This document shows positions 50,593-62,439 of a stretch of DNA of 64,000 nt, piece after piece. The stretch is from NCBI RefSeq assembly GCF_949987535.1, contig NC_080066.1, positions 88,555,600-88,619,599 of the forward strand, read 5' to 3'. The translations under genes and the position numbers were made by a program. Source of the DNA: Balaenoptera acutorostrata. Taxonomy: Eukaryota > Chordata > Mammalia > Artiodactyla > Balaenopteridae. Under the pieces are notes generated by a model. The model was not told the origin of the DNA. It was given only the letters and a program-made list of their open reading frames with translations, and did no database searches. Position 1 is the first letter of the stretch. Every line of letters starts with the position of its first letter.

Positions 50593-51878
50593 GTGAGACA
50601 CTCATGTTCAAGGACATATAAGCCAGGGAGCCCTAACTTTGTCTATGATGGGAGGCGTCCCTCCAAAGCTTCCAATCAGTAGAGGAAGGCTGGGAATTGG
50701 GGAACACTGCTGTAGTCCGTGGATAATATGGGGGTTGTCATTGCTACCTTTTCTCCTAAATTGTAGCTTAAAGCTGAGTCGAGGGCTGCACTACAGATCC
50801 TTTATAGTTCACCATGCATTGCATGCCTGTGACATGCCAGCCATTCTGCAAGGTGTGAAGATATAAAGAAAAAAAAGACATTTCCCCACATGCAAGAAGC
50901 TCAATATGAAGAGGTTGAGACAGATATAAATAATCATATCCCAGTATGATAACTGAGAACATAAAAGAAGGAATATGAATATTAATAATCCCCATCACTA
51001 AGTGATATTATAGTCCAAGAATGGGGTAACACATGGACTCTACTTTAAACAATGCTTTCACCTGCAATTTCCAAAGCACTGGACTAAGCTCTGTTATACA
51101 AAGATGGGTAAATCCTTGGGATCCTTGAAGAGCTCTGATTTGCTCCTCCCAAAGTCTTAAATGAGCAGATATCTGTTCTCCTCAAATGGTTTAAATAGAA
51201 TTTTCCTTAGAGGTAGGAAAATTCCCTAAGTGAGAGCTCCATGTCACATGCAGGCTAAAGTCCAAATTTTTCAGCTCAGATAATATAACGGGGAAAGATA
51301 AAGAGAGGGAAATGCCATAGGACAGAAAGTAATGAATGAAGAAGAGCCACACTTCCAGAAAAAAAGGAAATGGAGGGAAGAACCAGTAGAGAAGAAGATA
51401 TTTGTGGATGCTTGTCTTTTCCTCAAAGTATAAAAACCAAAACTTTCATTATTATATTTCACAATGATTCTAATATATTATTCTGACATTAAGATATAAT
51501 CTATTATATTGTTATAAGTATTGTATAATGGAAGCTTTGGTTTATTATTATATCAGTATGATAATGCTGTTGTTATAATTATCATCATATTATGAAAGCC
51601 TTTTATAAGGCCTTTTTAGTTCAATTCGTCAAAAAGAATTGGAAATCACACTTCCTGCCTTTGAAGAATTTATCAGACAGAAATGTCTTCATTAAGTTCA
51701 AAGGGGGTTAGAAGACTCCTTCCCATCTTAAGAGACCACCTCCCAACAATGCAAAAGGAAGTAGGTTAATGCTGAAATAGTGTCAATGAAAATTGGTTAC
51801 TGAATACCATTTTGTGTTTAAAAGGCAGGAAATTAAGGCAGCTCCTTTTATGAATTTGTGGTTGTACATTCTTTCCAG
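50593..51878 (+). other. FBN1: FBN1 intron 54
   Basis: About 1.3 kb. Diverged L2-like sequence may lie at 50,800-50,960 ('tgtgacatgccagccattct'). A strongly AT-rich stretch runs about 51,445-51,610. No gene was seen. Confidence 0.78.
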
Positions 51879-52010
51879 ATGAGGATGAGTGTGAAGAGGG
51901 AAAACACGATTGTGCTGAAAAACAGATGGAATGCAAGAACCTCATTGGCACGTACATCTGCATCTGTGGACCCGGGTATCAGCGAAGACCTGATGGAGAA
52001 GGCTGCGTAG
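51879..52010 (+). CDS. FBN1: FBN1 exon 55: cbEGF35
   Basis: The exon encodes 44 residues starting DEDEC and ending GEGCV, the longest cbEGF of the window because of a longer loop between the first cysteines. [12 protein letters not shown] is the hydroxylation motif. Acceptor ctttccag, donor g|gtaagg. Human residues 2247-2290. Confidence 0.97.
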   Translation: MRMSVKRENTIVLKNRWNARTSLARTSASVDPGISEDLMEKAA

Positions 52011-52389
52011 GTAAGGGCATCCCCACCAAAGGAGCTTTGAACGAGTGGGAAGTGACAAAGGACAGAAGAGACGTGGGCTCTGAGTCCTTGTGGACACTGT
52101 GTTCTTCTCGCCTCTCTTACCTCATATCATGACTTCCCGTAGAGGTCCCCTTGCCTCTCGATTATCTATGAATTCCCCCAGCAACATCCTTCTCTTCCTC
52201 TGAGCTGGCCTCTGCCTGCTCTCTAGGCCCATTTTGCTGCCAGGATTAGAAGACCAGGTTATTTCCTCTAGTCCCTTCCTTTACTGTTTTTATACTCCTT
52301 TGTTGTTTTGGGGTCAGTTCTTTCCACCACGTTGGAATACCTCTCTATTGACTTAACTTTCTACCATCCCCCTGACATTGAGTCCAGAT

Positions 52390-52535
52390 GCCTGGTCCCT
52401 GTGAACCAGGAGCATTACTAGACCACGGGGATCTACATCCAGAGAAACTGGTCTTGTCTCGATTGAGGCCCAGGCACTGGTATTTTTTTTAAAGCTCCCC
52501 AGGTGATTCTAATGTGGCTTCAGCCTTGAAAACCA
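52390..52535. repeat. MER5-like relic
   Basis: The tail 'ccccaggtgattctaatgtg' and start 'cctggtccctgtgaaccagg' fit a diverged MER5-type element, directly beside the next hAT copy. Confidence 0.6.
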
Positions 52536-52543
52536 TAGTAGAC

Positions 52544-52797
52544 CAGGGATTGGCAAACCACAGCCCTAGGGCCAAATTCAGCCTGGCAGTCCGCCAGCTG
52601 TCTTTGTAAATAGACTCATATTGGAACCCAGCTGTAACCATTCATTATTTTCCATGGCTGTCTTCATGCCACAATAGCATAGTGGAGCAGTTGCAACAAG
52701 AGATCAAATGGCCTGCAAAGCCTAAACTGTTGACTGTATATTATATAGTAATACTATAACATTACTGTTACTTACAGAAAAAGTTTCCTGACCTCTG
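52544..52797. mobile_element. hAT-type DNA transposon relic
   Basis: The left end cagggattggcaaac and right end gtttcctgacctctg are near inverted repeats, and the body opens with 'agggccaaattcagcctggc'. It is the same family as the copy at 21,676-21,996, with a different interior. Confidence 0.7.
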
Positions 52798-53035
52798 CTT
52801 TAGTCAGTAAATATAAGAAAAAAATACTAGAAAATTCCCACATGTATCCTTTTCCTTTTTAATATTCAATCAGTCACATCAGGAAAGTATATTGTATGTT
52901 GTTGGTCAAGAAGCTTAAGAAACTCATTGTCCTCTTACTCTGTAAGATACAGAATTAAACAGAAGTTGAAGAGCAGACTTTCAAAGCACAGGAAAAGCAT
53001 GTGGATTTATGATCATACACTGGATCTTCTGGGAT

Positions 53036-53160
53036 CAGTGGTTTTCAGCCTCAGGTGCACACTGGAATCACTCGGAGAGCTCAGGTCCCACCTCAGATAT
53101 TCTGATGTAATTGGTATCAGGGTGGCCTTGGCATTGGGAATTTTGAGCTGTTTTAACGCT
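53036..53160. repeat. MER5-like relic
   Basis: It starts cagtggttttcagcct and continues 'gcacactggaatcactcgga' and 'agatattctgatgtaattgg', a diverged MER5-type pattern. The right end is unclear. Confidence 0.6.
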
Positions 53161-53937
53161 GTTCTGGATGTCACCTTCCAAGCCTCTGCCTCTCGTAAGG
53201 AGATCTCTGCCTCAGGGGCTTGAAACTATTCTCAGTTGGAAGCGCCTAGGCAAATTACTTTACAATCTTTCTAAACAATCATAAGACTCTCCAGCTATTT
53301 TAAGGCTTTTTTTAAAACCTGGGAGACTGAATTAGGATTCCTTAATATTATTGAAGTATTATAATAAGCATACTCTACACTGAATCAGAAGATTAGTATA
53401 GATAAACTCCCTCAGGTCAAAACTGACCATCACAGACATTATTCTAGTGAAGTATTGTAATATTTCTTTAACAGATTGATCTTAAGGTTTTTTTCCCTTC
53501 ATTTAAAACAATCCTTTGAGAATCCTCTACACGTACAGATATGGAAAGTTTTAAATTTTATTAAGTGAAAAATGTAAATGTACCTAAAATGCTATTATCT
53601 GTTTAAGTATATAAAAATGCTATCAATTATGTTTTTAAAAGGGTGGAGGTACATGCATGAATGGTTGTATTTGTTTGTATGGGCATAATTCATCTCTAGA
53701 AGGATACTTTAGAAACTGGCAGTAGCAGTGGTTGCTTCCCAGGAGGGGAGTTAGGTGGCTGGGGAAAGGGGAGGGAAGGGCACATTTGCTGAATATTCTT
53801 TTGTACCTTTTGAGTTTGGAACAATGTAAATCGGTTACATATTCACAAACTAAATTTTTAAAAGAAGAAGAATCCATCTTTGTACAAAGCAGACAGATGA
53901 CTCCTCTTGTTTTTGGTCCTTCAATTAAACCACACAG

Positions 53938-54063
53938 ATGAGAATGAATGTCAGACCAAGCCTGGGATCTGTGAGAACGGGCGCTGCCTCAACACCAGGG
54001 GGAGCTATACCTGCGAGTGCAATGATGGCTTCACAGCCAGCCCCACCCAGGATGAGTGCCTTG
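53938..54063 (+). CDS. FBN1: FBN1 exon 56: cbEGF36
   Basis: The exon encodes 42 residues starting DENEC and ending QDECL, with six cysteines and [12 protein letters not shown]. The acceptor aaaccacacag is weakly pyrimidine-rich. Donor g|gtgagt. Human residues 2291-2332. SPTQDEC differs from the SPNQDEC I recall for human. Confidence 0.97.
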
Positions 54064-54640
54064 GTGAGTACAGATGACAGGATGCTTTTGTAACCCCCCA
54101 CTGGGACACTTGAAACCAGATCTCTTATTTGAAATGATAGAAACTGTTGAAATTTGAGCAAGGGTTAGAAATGTTCATATTTTGGAGATGACTCAATGAC
54201 CGTGATTGTCCATTGGGTTTAGCACCACCCTGCCGCTAAATTCTTCCTTTGCTAATTGTATCATCATTGAATCACTTGCTTGGAATTTCTTTCTCAGCTG
54301 CCTCTTTAAGCCCTTGATGCTCAGGATCCGTTTCCAAGTGTTTCTCTGCCCCCCTCTATAGCATGACTATTCCCCCATATTTCTGGGAGCAGACAGAGTG
54401 ATAACCTTGTTGAGGCCAATGCCTTTCTGCCCACTTACTGAATTTCTTGTCTTTCTTGTTTTCCCCAGATGTCATCCTTTCTCTCTTACTGCCGTTTCCA
54501 GCTTTCCCTTCTTGCTCCTTCTCACCCAGGGTAAAGTGTTACATCCTTCTTGGGTTTTATATCTGACCAAATTCTGAATACCTTGTTATGCTCCTAACAT
54601 TCCCCCAAATTTTCTCTTTGCAATATCATGTCCCTTCCAG
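54064..54640 (+). other. FBN1: FBN1 intron 56
   Basis: About 580 bp, rather pyrimidine-rich throughout. I see no repeat family. The acceptor is gtcccttccag. Confidence 0.85.
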
Positions 54641-54847
54641 ACAACCGGGAAGGGTACTGCTTCACAGAGGTTCTCCAAAACATGTGTCAGATCGGCTCAA
54701 GCAACAGGAACCCAGTCACCAAGTCTGAATGCTGCTGCGACGGAGGGAGAGGCTGGGGTCCCCACTGTGAGATCTGCCCTTTCCAGGGCACTGTGGCTTT
54801 CAAAAAACTCTGCCCCCATGGCCGAGGGTTTATGACCAATGGAGCAG
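54641..54847 (+). CDS. FBN1: FBN1 exon 57: TB7 domain
   Basis: The whole 69-residue TB7 domain is in one exon, unlike TB4-TB6. Eight cysteines are present, including the triplet in KSECCCDGG, and it ends FMTNGA. Donor g|gtactt is weak at positions +4 to +6, and a near copy of this junction follows 38 bp downstream. Human residues 2333-2401. Confidence 0.97.
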
Positions 54848-54870
54848 GTACTTTATTTTGTTCTGATTTT

Positions 54871-54893
54871 TGACCAACAGAGCAGGTACTTCA
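54871..54893 (+). repeat. Echo of the exon 57 donor junction
   Basis: The sequence tgaccaacagagcaggtact repeats the exon 57 end tgaccaatggagcaggtact at a distance of 38 bp, with two mismatches in these 20 bases. It carries an identical cag|gtact donor-like site at 54885/54886. Confidence 0.8.
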
Positions 54894-55292
54894 TTTATGG
54901 TCCAAAAATACTTTCAGGGAATTTGTTTCATGAAGAACAGATGAGAATACAGAATCTATAATATGGGCCTAGGCTGAGTTGCATAGTATAGGTTGACAAA
55001 AAGTCTTCATTATGGTATTTTAGATATTCAACTTCATGTTGCCAAAGCATCCTTGGTCTGATTAAATTGTGTGTGCTTGAGTCCCTGCCTCTGCATTACA
55101 AGTCCTCAACTTTTCAAGCCAAAGTTTGTTATAAGTCAGTCAGTTACTGGTTACTCACTCAGAATATAATTTTTTAGATAAACTTTGGAATAAGTGATCA
55201 CTAAATTCCTAAACTAGTCCGCCAATGTGTATTTTATCTCATAAAATTGGCTGAAATATACTGCGTGAAAGAAGTATAAACAATGCTGATAC

Positions 55293-55480
55293 ACAGTCAG
55301 CCTTCCATGTCTGTAGGTTCCACATCCGTAGATCCAACCAACCCTGGATTGATATCGATTCGAGGTTGATTGAACCTGCAGTGCTAACTATACTATGCCA
55401 TTTTATACAAGGGATTTGAGGGATTTTGGTATCAGTGAGGGGGTCCTGGAACCAATGCCCTGGATATGGAGGGGCGATTG
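55293..55480. mobile_element. Tc1/mariner-type MITE (MER2/Tigger-like) relic
   Basis: The left end cagtcagccttccatgtctg and the right end 'tggatatggaggggcgattg' are diverged inverted repeats, with TA next to both ends. The interior 'ttgagggattttggtatcag' is typical of MER2/Tigger-type elements. Confidence 0.7.
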
Positions 55481-56674
55481 TATTGGCAATTAAGACAATT
55501 GCCTCTGGAAAAGTGCAAGCTGCTTGAACTTGTGAGGGATGAGGAAGCTGTTGAGGTGTCTGAGGCAACTCTGAAAAGAAATTTCAGGCCTGTGTTTATC
55601 AACAGTAACTGCAATTGTTTTTAGTCTCATGAAAGAGAAAGGAGAAAGACTTTTTGAGCTCCTTGGGAGGAAATCAGAAGTGAGAGGAGAAGAAAGAGAT
55701 TAAAGAGGATTTGTGTTCATGTTAGAAAGATGTGGCTAACAGTGGAATAACAGAACTGGATGTGGTAAAAGATGGAATAGATAAGATGGAATGACCAAAA
55801 GCAGTTTATGATTCTTTGGAGGATATGAAAATGAGATGGTGGAAAGACTCATTTCTTGAGACCAACATGGGTATGCTAAATTGCATTTCAGAGTAAACTT
55901 GAAAAAATCAGGAAAAGGAAGAGCTGTTGATAGAAAATGGTTACTTGGCAATCAAAGGCTAAGAACTCACTTGGTATTGGCATCCCGCCAAGCAGTAAGG
56001 AAATAGATGGGTCAAGATATGGGGGACAGTGTCTTTAATGCCCAACAGTACATATCGACCAAATCTTTCTCCCTGCGGTGGAGCTGTGAGTAAGGGTCTC
56101 TTTTCCCTAGCAGGCTGCAAAAACTCAGCCCAGCCATCCACTGATGCCTCCCTCAACCAAAGGAGGGAAGTTTGGTCCCATTTCCCCAGTAGTATGCAAT
56201 CTGTTATTTTTCAGGATTAACTTTAAACACAACAAAAAGAATAGAAAGAAAACTTTCCTTATTTTGGACATACACTATTAGAAGAAAATGGGATTTTCTT
56301 ATCAAAAGGATCTTCTGCTGTGATTCATTTACGAGATGTCTGGAGGAGGCAAGCTTGATGGCATGAGATGGAGCAAGGAGCTAAATATATGTCTAGATGA
56401 GATGGTTGTTCTCCGGACCCAATGGAGAAAAACAATATAAATTTAGAAGAGCAATTATTAAGTTTTCCCCTATAGTCTAATAAAGTTATTCATTTCCCTT
56501 TCAATATAGTTACCATTACATATGAAACTTACGCTGTCATCCCTTTGGTTTACTTCCTTAGGTCCATAATATAGTCACACAGTTTTAGTATTTACAGTGA
56601 AGTGACCCCTATGTATGAATGTTGTCCACTTTATAATGTCTTTCTCATTTTACTTTCTACTCATTACATTATAG

Positions 56675-56800
56675 ATATTGATGAGTGCAAGGTTATTCAT
56701 GACGTTTGCCGGAATGGGGAATGCGTCAATGACAGAGGATCGTATCACTGCATTTGTAAAACTGGCTATACTCCAGACATAACCGGAACTGCCTGCATAG
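56675..56800 (+). CDS. FBN1: FBN1 exon 58: cbEGF37
   Basis: The exon encodes 42 residues starting DIDEC and ending GTACI, with six cysteines and [12 protein letters not shown]. Acceptor ctcattacattatag, donor g|gtaagt. Human residues 2402-2443. Confidence 0.97.
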
Positions 56801-57060
56801 GTAAGTGCTCTATTTCTGATGCTCAGGTTTATTCCCAGGTGGAAATTGTACATTATGGTGAAAAAAAAAAAAACCCTCAAACTAAAAATCTAAAAAGCCT
56901 GTGTACTTTCTTAAGGAAATGTAAGACAGTGATCAAAGACTACACAGAATTTACTTTTTCCTTCTTCAAAACTAGGATTCTTTGTTAGATGCTGTGGGTA
57001 TTGAGCATTTAGGCATCTTTTTAGATGATGGGCGGTCACATTGTATCTCTTTGATCATAG
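56801..57060 (+). other. FBN1: FBN1 intron 58 (260 bp)
   Basis: Short intron with an A-run at about 56,861-56,873. The acceptor is tctctttgatcatag. No repeat element was seen. Confidence 0.9.
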
Positions 57061-57183
57061 ATCTGAATGAGTGCAACCAGGCCCCCAAACCCTGCAATTT
57101 TATCTGCAAGAACACAGAAGGGAGTTACCAGTGTTCATGCCCGAAAGGCTACATTCTGCAGGAGGATGGAAGGAGCTGCAAAG
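57061..57183 (+). CDS. FBN1: FBN1 exon 59: cbEGF38
   Basis: The exon encodes 41 residues starting DLNEC and ending GRSCK, with six cysteines and [12 protein letters not shown]. It is the last FBN1 exon in the window. Donor g|gtaaag. Human residues 2444-2484. Exon 60 was looked for downstream and not found. Confidence 0.97.
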
Positions 57184-58910
57184 GTAAAGTAGAATTTGCC
57201 TTCACCCACTCATCTGTCTCGTGGGCACATGGTTGCATTCCTTGTGCCTTCGAGGGATCCAAAGCTGAAAGACCCTCTCTGCGGGCAAGAAGTGCTTCCC
57301 TGGGGTAAGTGCCTCCCTGTGACCCACCTCCTTTTCTGGTTGGAGGGAGGCTGAGGCCAGGGAGATTGCAGAGGACCAGTGGCAGCAGCTATCCTCACTG
57401 CCTGCCCCATGGGCATCCATGGGGGACGTCCATGAGTATCTCAGACAGTAGGGCCAGCTCTCCAAGGCTCAAGTGGATCAGACACCTGATCACATTAATG
57501 CAATAAATAGAAAACAGAAAGGATGTAATCAGTCTATTCAATAACTATATAGCCCAGCATGGTCCTGCCTACCTCAGGTTAATCAGTGCCATGATCCTAG
57601 AGAACACTGTGCCTAATTAAGTAAACACTTTGTCTAGGTTTTTGTTCTGCAAAATAGGGCCATTCCTGACCCCCAGCAGCTTATTTGAGACACAGATATT
57701 ACAAAGAATTAAGAAACAGCAAAACTCTCTGCAGAAATTCCTGATCAACCAGAAGTTATCCTTTGCAAAATTATATTGGTATAAATTTGTTCTTGTAATA
57801 AGAACTTCACATATTGAGTGAATAGCACAAGTGAGTCAGACTCAAGGATAATTTGAAGAAGGAAAGGTAGACCAGATGGCAGAATAAGAGTTAGTGTGTT
57901 CTGCCATGAAGTCTGGAAGGAGAAAAAGGGAAGTAAAGGAAGTTAAATGGTAGGATGGAGTGGAAGAGGAGAGCAAAGAGAAGTAAAGCCATCAACCCTT
58001 TTCCTCTGTCTGCTGAAAGGGGGAGAGTTAAGAGGCAGATAATACAGGATAACATATGGACAATGCTTGAAATTTTCCTGTGCAGCACAAGTCCTATATA
58101 ATCCTGCAGTATGTGGAGAGGAAGTTGAGAGAGCTACTCAAAAATTCTGTCTTAAAACATAGAACTTTTATTCTACATCTGTGGATCACAGTGAGTTCTG
58201 GGCAGTGTGAGGCTACAGCTCACAGCCACAAAATTATTTGTGTAAATGAAAAACCAACTTCAGGGGAAAAAATGTCTCTCAGTGTGTATACTATCTGTAC
58301 GAATCAAAACAAATTTACAGCGTCTTTCTAACTTGTGGGGGCAGAAAATCCTAAAAATTTCTAGCAATTAAGAGATGGAAAATGAAAATAAATGTATAGT
58401 AGTAGTTATGTTCTTTTACAATGTATTAATATGAAAAACATCTGTAATACTCTGATTTTAGGAATACAAAAAAATTTTATAGATCTACTTACAATATAAG
58501 ACTCTTTCTCCTATTTTTCTCATAAGGTCTAAATTCTTCTACATACTTGGCATATATGACTAAATATCAAAATGAGTGGTGCAGATACATGTACTATTGA
58601 AACAGAGGAAAGAGGCTAGAAGGATGACCCCAGGGGAAATGAAGGACCAGCACTCACCCCATGAGAGATGGGTAGGAACCAAGTAAGAGGAAAGAACGGG
58701 ATTCTTGGATTCCCCTTCTTGGATGTGAAAACAGCAAGTGTTGCTGTTCTTAGTGGTGTAGTTAAAGATAGTATTGTAAGGTTGGAGACAGAGACAAGGT
58801 GGTAGGTTAGAAGGATGTGAGCTCACCTCTTCTTACGAAAACACCAAAATCACAACTGCTTGCTGAACAACTATTCACAAAAAAACCCCACTGGAACCTA
58901 CCAAAAAATA

Positions 58911-59399
58911 TACATTAAGTCCCCTACATACAAATAATTTCCATTCCGAGAGTGCGTTTGTAAGTCTAATTTGTTCATAAGTCCAACAAAGTTAGCCTAG
59001 GTACACAACTAACACAATCAGCTATATAGTACTGTACTGTAATAGTTTTATAATACTTTGCACACAAATAATACATAAAAAAACAAACACAAAAAATAAA
59101 CATTTTTAATCCTACAGTATAGAACCTTGAAAAGCACAGTAGTACCAGCTACACCAGTGCTGTTTTTACACTTGCTTCCAGACATCCTGGGCTTGAAATA
59201 AAGATACTGTACAGTACTGTATTCTATACAGTACTGTACAGTAAAGTACACAAAAGCACAACCACTTGTAGGGGATGCACCCAAGACAATGTACACCAGA
59301 CACATGAACTAACTTACATGATTGATTGGACATGTGAATGCACATTTGCATCTTTCAAAGTTCGCAACTTGAAGGTTCATATGTAGGGGACTTCCTGTA
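58911..59399. mobile_element. Tc1/mariner (Tigger-like) MITE inside the LINE-1
   Basis: Inverted ends tacattaagtcccctacata (58911-58930) and tatgtaggggacttcctgta (59380-59399) include TA duplications. The 485-bp element lies at 58913-59397. Removing it with one TA restores a continuous LINE-1 reading ('ccaaaaaa' joined to 'tatcctacatccaaag'). No transposase frame is present. It contains an 18-bp perfect hairpin (59205-59243). Confidence 0.85.
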
Positions 59400-60239
59400 T
59401 CCTACATCCAAAGACAAAGAAGAAGCCAGAATGAGATGGTAGGAGGGGCGCAATCACAGTGAAATCAAATCCCACACACACTGGGTAGGTGACCCACAAA
59501 CTGGAAAATAATTATACCACAGAAGTTCTCCCACAGGAGTGAAAGTTCTGAGCCCGACACTGCCTCCCCAGCCTGGGGGTCTGGCAATGCAAAGAGGATC
59601 CCCCAGAGAAACTGGCTTTGAAGGCCAGTGGGGTTTGACTGCGGGAATTCTACAGGACTGGGGAAAACAGAAAATCTGCTCTTGGAGGTGCACACAAGAT
59701 CTCATGTGCACCAGGACCCAGTGAAAACAGCAGTGATCTCATAAGAACCTGGGCCAGACCTACCTGCTGGTAATTGGAGGGGTCTCCTGCAGAGGTAGGG
59801 GTGACTGTAGTTCACAGTGGGGACAAACACTGGAGGTGGTGGTTCTGGAGAGTACTGATTGGCATGAGCCCTCCTGGACACTGCCTTTATCTCACCAAGA
59901 CCTGGCCCCACCCAACATCCTGTAGGCTCCAGTGCTGGGACACCTCAGACCAAACAACCAACAGGGCAGAAACACAGCCCCACCCATCAACAGACAGGCT
60001 GCATAAAGTCTTCCTGAGTAAACAACTGCCCACTAAACACACCCCCTGACACAGCACTGCCCACCAGAGGGATAAGACACACCTCCAGCCACCAGTGGGC
60101 AGGAACCAGTCCCTCCCATCAGGAAGCCTGCACAAGCCTCTTAGACAGGCCTCATCCACCAGGGGGCAGACAGCAGAAGCAAGAAGAACTACAACCCTCC
60201 AGCCTGCAGAATGGAAACCACAATCAATCACAGAAAGTT

Positions 60240-60890
60240 AGACAAAATGACACAGCAAAGGCATATGTCCCAGATGAAGGAACAAGATAAAAATCCCAGA
60301 AGAACAACTAAATGAAGTGGAGATAGGCAATCTACCTGAAAAAGAATTCAGAGTAATGATAGTAAAGATGATCTAAGATCTTGGAAAAAGAGTGGAGGCA
60401 CATACTGTGAAGATACAAGAAATGTTTAACAAAGACCTGGAAGAACTAAAGAACAAACAGGCAGAGATGAACAATACAATAACTGAAATAAAAAATACAC
60501 TAGAAGGGATCAATAGCAGAATAACTGAGGCAGAAGAACGGATAAGTGACCTGGAAGACAGAATGGTGGAAATCACTGCCATGGAACACAATAAAGAAAA
60601 AAGAATGAAAAGAAATGAAGACAGTCTTAGAGACCTCTGGGACAACATTAAATGCACCAACATTCACATTATAGGTGTTCCAGAAGGAGAAAAGAGAGAG
60701 AAAGGACCTGAGAAAATATTTGAGGAGATAAATAGCTGAAAACTTCCCTAACATGGGAGAGGAAACAGTCACCCAAGTCCAGGAAGCACAGAGAGTCCCA
60801 GGCAGGATAAACCCAAGGAGGAACACACCGAGACACATAGTAATCAAACTGACAAAAATTAAACACAAAGAAAAATATTAAAAGCAAGAA
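60240..60890 (+). pseudogene. LINE-1 ORF1 remnant
   Basis: The region encodes pieces of the LINE-1 RNA-binding chaperone: a start region with SQMKEQDKNPRRT, a heptad-rich coiled-coil segment in the open frame at 60,392-60,739 (MEAHTVKIQ start, EERISDLEDRM, NIHIIGVPEGE), then a C-terminal part including PRRNTPRHIVIKLTK. Stops near 60,316 and at 60,737-60,739, plus loss of the C-terminal domain, make it non-functional. Confidence 0.85.
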
Positions 60891-61484
60891 GAGAAAAGAA
60901 ACAACATACAAGGAAACTCTCAGCTAATTTCTCAGCATAAACTCTGCAGGCCAGAAGGGCACAATATATTTAAAGTGATGAAAGGGAAAAACCTACAACT
61001 AAGAATACTCTACCCAGCAAGCCTGTCATTCAGATTCAGAGAAATCAGAAGCTTTACAGACAAGCAAAAGTTAAGAGAATTCAGCACCACCAAACCAGCT
61101 TTGCAAAAAATGCAAAAGGAACTTCTCTAGGCTGAAAAGAAAAGGCCACAACTAGAAACAAGAAAATTATGAATGGAAAAGCTCACTGGTAAAGGCAAAC
61201 ATACAGTAAAGGTAGGAAATCACCTACACCCAAATAGGATATCAAAACGAGCAATGGTGAGACGAGGAGAGTACAAATGCAGGATATTGGAAATGCATTT
61301 GAAATTAAAAGACCAGCAACTTAAAACAATCTTGTTTATATATAGACTGCTATATCAAAACCTCATGGTAACCACAAACTGAAAATCTGCAATAGATACA
61401 CAAAAAAGAAAGAGGAATCCAAGAGAACAAAAAAGGAAGGGAAGAGAAAAGACCCTCAAAAACAAAGAAAAAACAATTTTTAAA

Positions 61485-62160
61485 ACAGCAATAAGAACAT
61501 ACATATTGATAATTACCCTTAAGTGTAAATGGATTAAATTCTCCAACTGAAAGACATAAACTGGCTGAATGGATAGAAAAACAAGACCTGTATATATGCT
61601 GTCCACAAGACACCCACTTCATATCTAGGGACACATACAGACTGAAAGTGAGGGGTTGGAAAAGGTATTCCATGCAAATGGAAATCAAAAGAAAGCTGGT
61701 AGTAGTACTCATATCAGACAAGATACACTTTAAAATAAAGACTGTTACAAGAGACAAAGACAAAGGAGGACACTACATAATGATCAAGGGATCAATCAAA
61801 GAAGATATAACAATTGTAAATATATATGCACCCAACATAGGAGCACCTCAGTATATAAGGCAAATACTTACAGCCATAAAAGGAGAAATTGACAGTAACA
61901 CAATACTAGTGGGGGACTTTAACACCCCATTTTCATCAATGGAGAGATAATCCAGACAGGAAATCAATAAGGAAACATAGGTCTTAAATGACACATTAGA
62001 CCAGATGGACTTAATTGATAGCTACAGAGCATTTCATCTGAAAGCAACAGAATACACATTCTTCTCAAGTGCACATGGAACATTCTCCAGGATAGATCAC
62101 AAGGTGGGCCACAAAGTGAGCCTTAGTAAATTTAAGAAAATTGAAGTCATGTAAAGCATC
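61485..62160 (+). pseudogene. LINE-1 ORF2 endonuclease-domain remnant
   Basis: It carries the AP-endonuclease-like N-terminus of ORF2 in fragments: an open frame at 61,648-61,950 with NIYAPN and VGDFNTP, then RIDHK near 62,092. Stops and frameshifts break it, including one just after GDFN. The SINE at 62,230 separates it from the rest of ORF2. Confidence 0.85.
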
Positions 62161-62215
62161 TTTGCCAACCACAACACTATGAGATTAGAAATCAACTAAA
62201 AGAATGTGGAGGCTA

Positions 62216-62439
62216 AACAATATGCTACTAGGGACTTTCCCGGTAGTCCAGTGGCTAAGACTCTGCACTCCCAATGCAGGGGGCCCAGGTTCAATCCCTG
62301 GTCAGGGAACTAGATCCCACATGGTGCAACTAAAGATCCTGCATGCCACAACTAAACGATCCCACAAGTAGCAACAAAGATCCCATGTGCCACAACTAAG
62401 ACGCGGCACACCCAAATAAATATTTAACAATATGCTACT
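62216..62439 (+). mobile_element. tRNA-derived SINE nested in the LINE-1
   Basis: A 14-bp direct repeat aacaatatgctact at 62216-62229 and 62426-62439 encloses a + strand SINE that starts agggactttcccggtagtcc and has a box-B-like 'ggttcaatccctggtc'. It splits LINE-1 ORF2, so it is younger than that LINE-1. Confidence 0.92.

Larger units (their letters stand above)
52011..53937 (+). other. FBN1: FBN1 intron 55
   Basis: About 1.9 kb with three old hAT-type relics in 52,390-53,160 (listed). The segment 53,160-53,937 shows nothing recognisable. Confidence 0.8.
54848..56674 (+). other. FBN1: FBN1 intron 57
   Basis: About 1.8 kb. It starts with a duplicated donor-like junction (54,871-54,893) and contains a Tc1/mariner-type MITE (listed). 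The rest shows nothing recognisable. Confidence 0.82.

Noticed and set aside
60373..60868. Open frames on the - strand opposite LINE-1 ORF1
   Set aside because: They are shadows of the biased A-rich LINE-1 coding strand.
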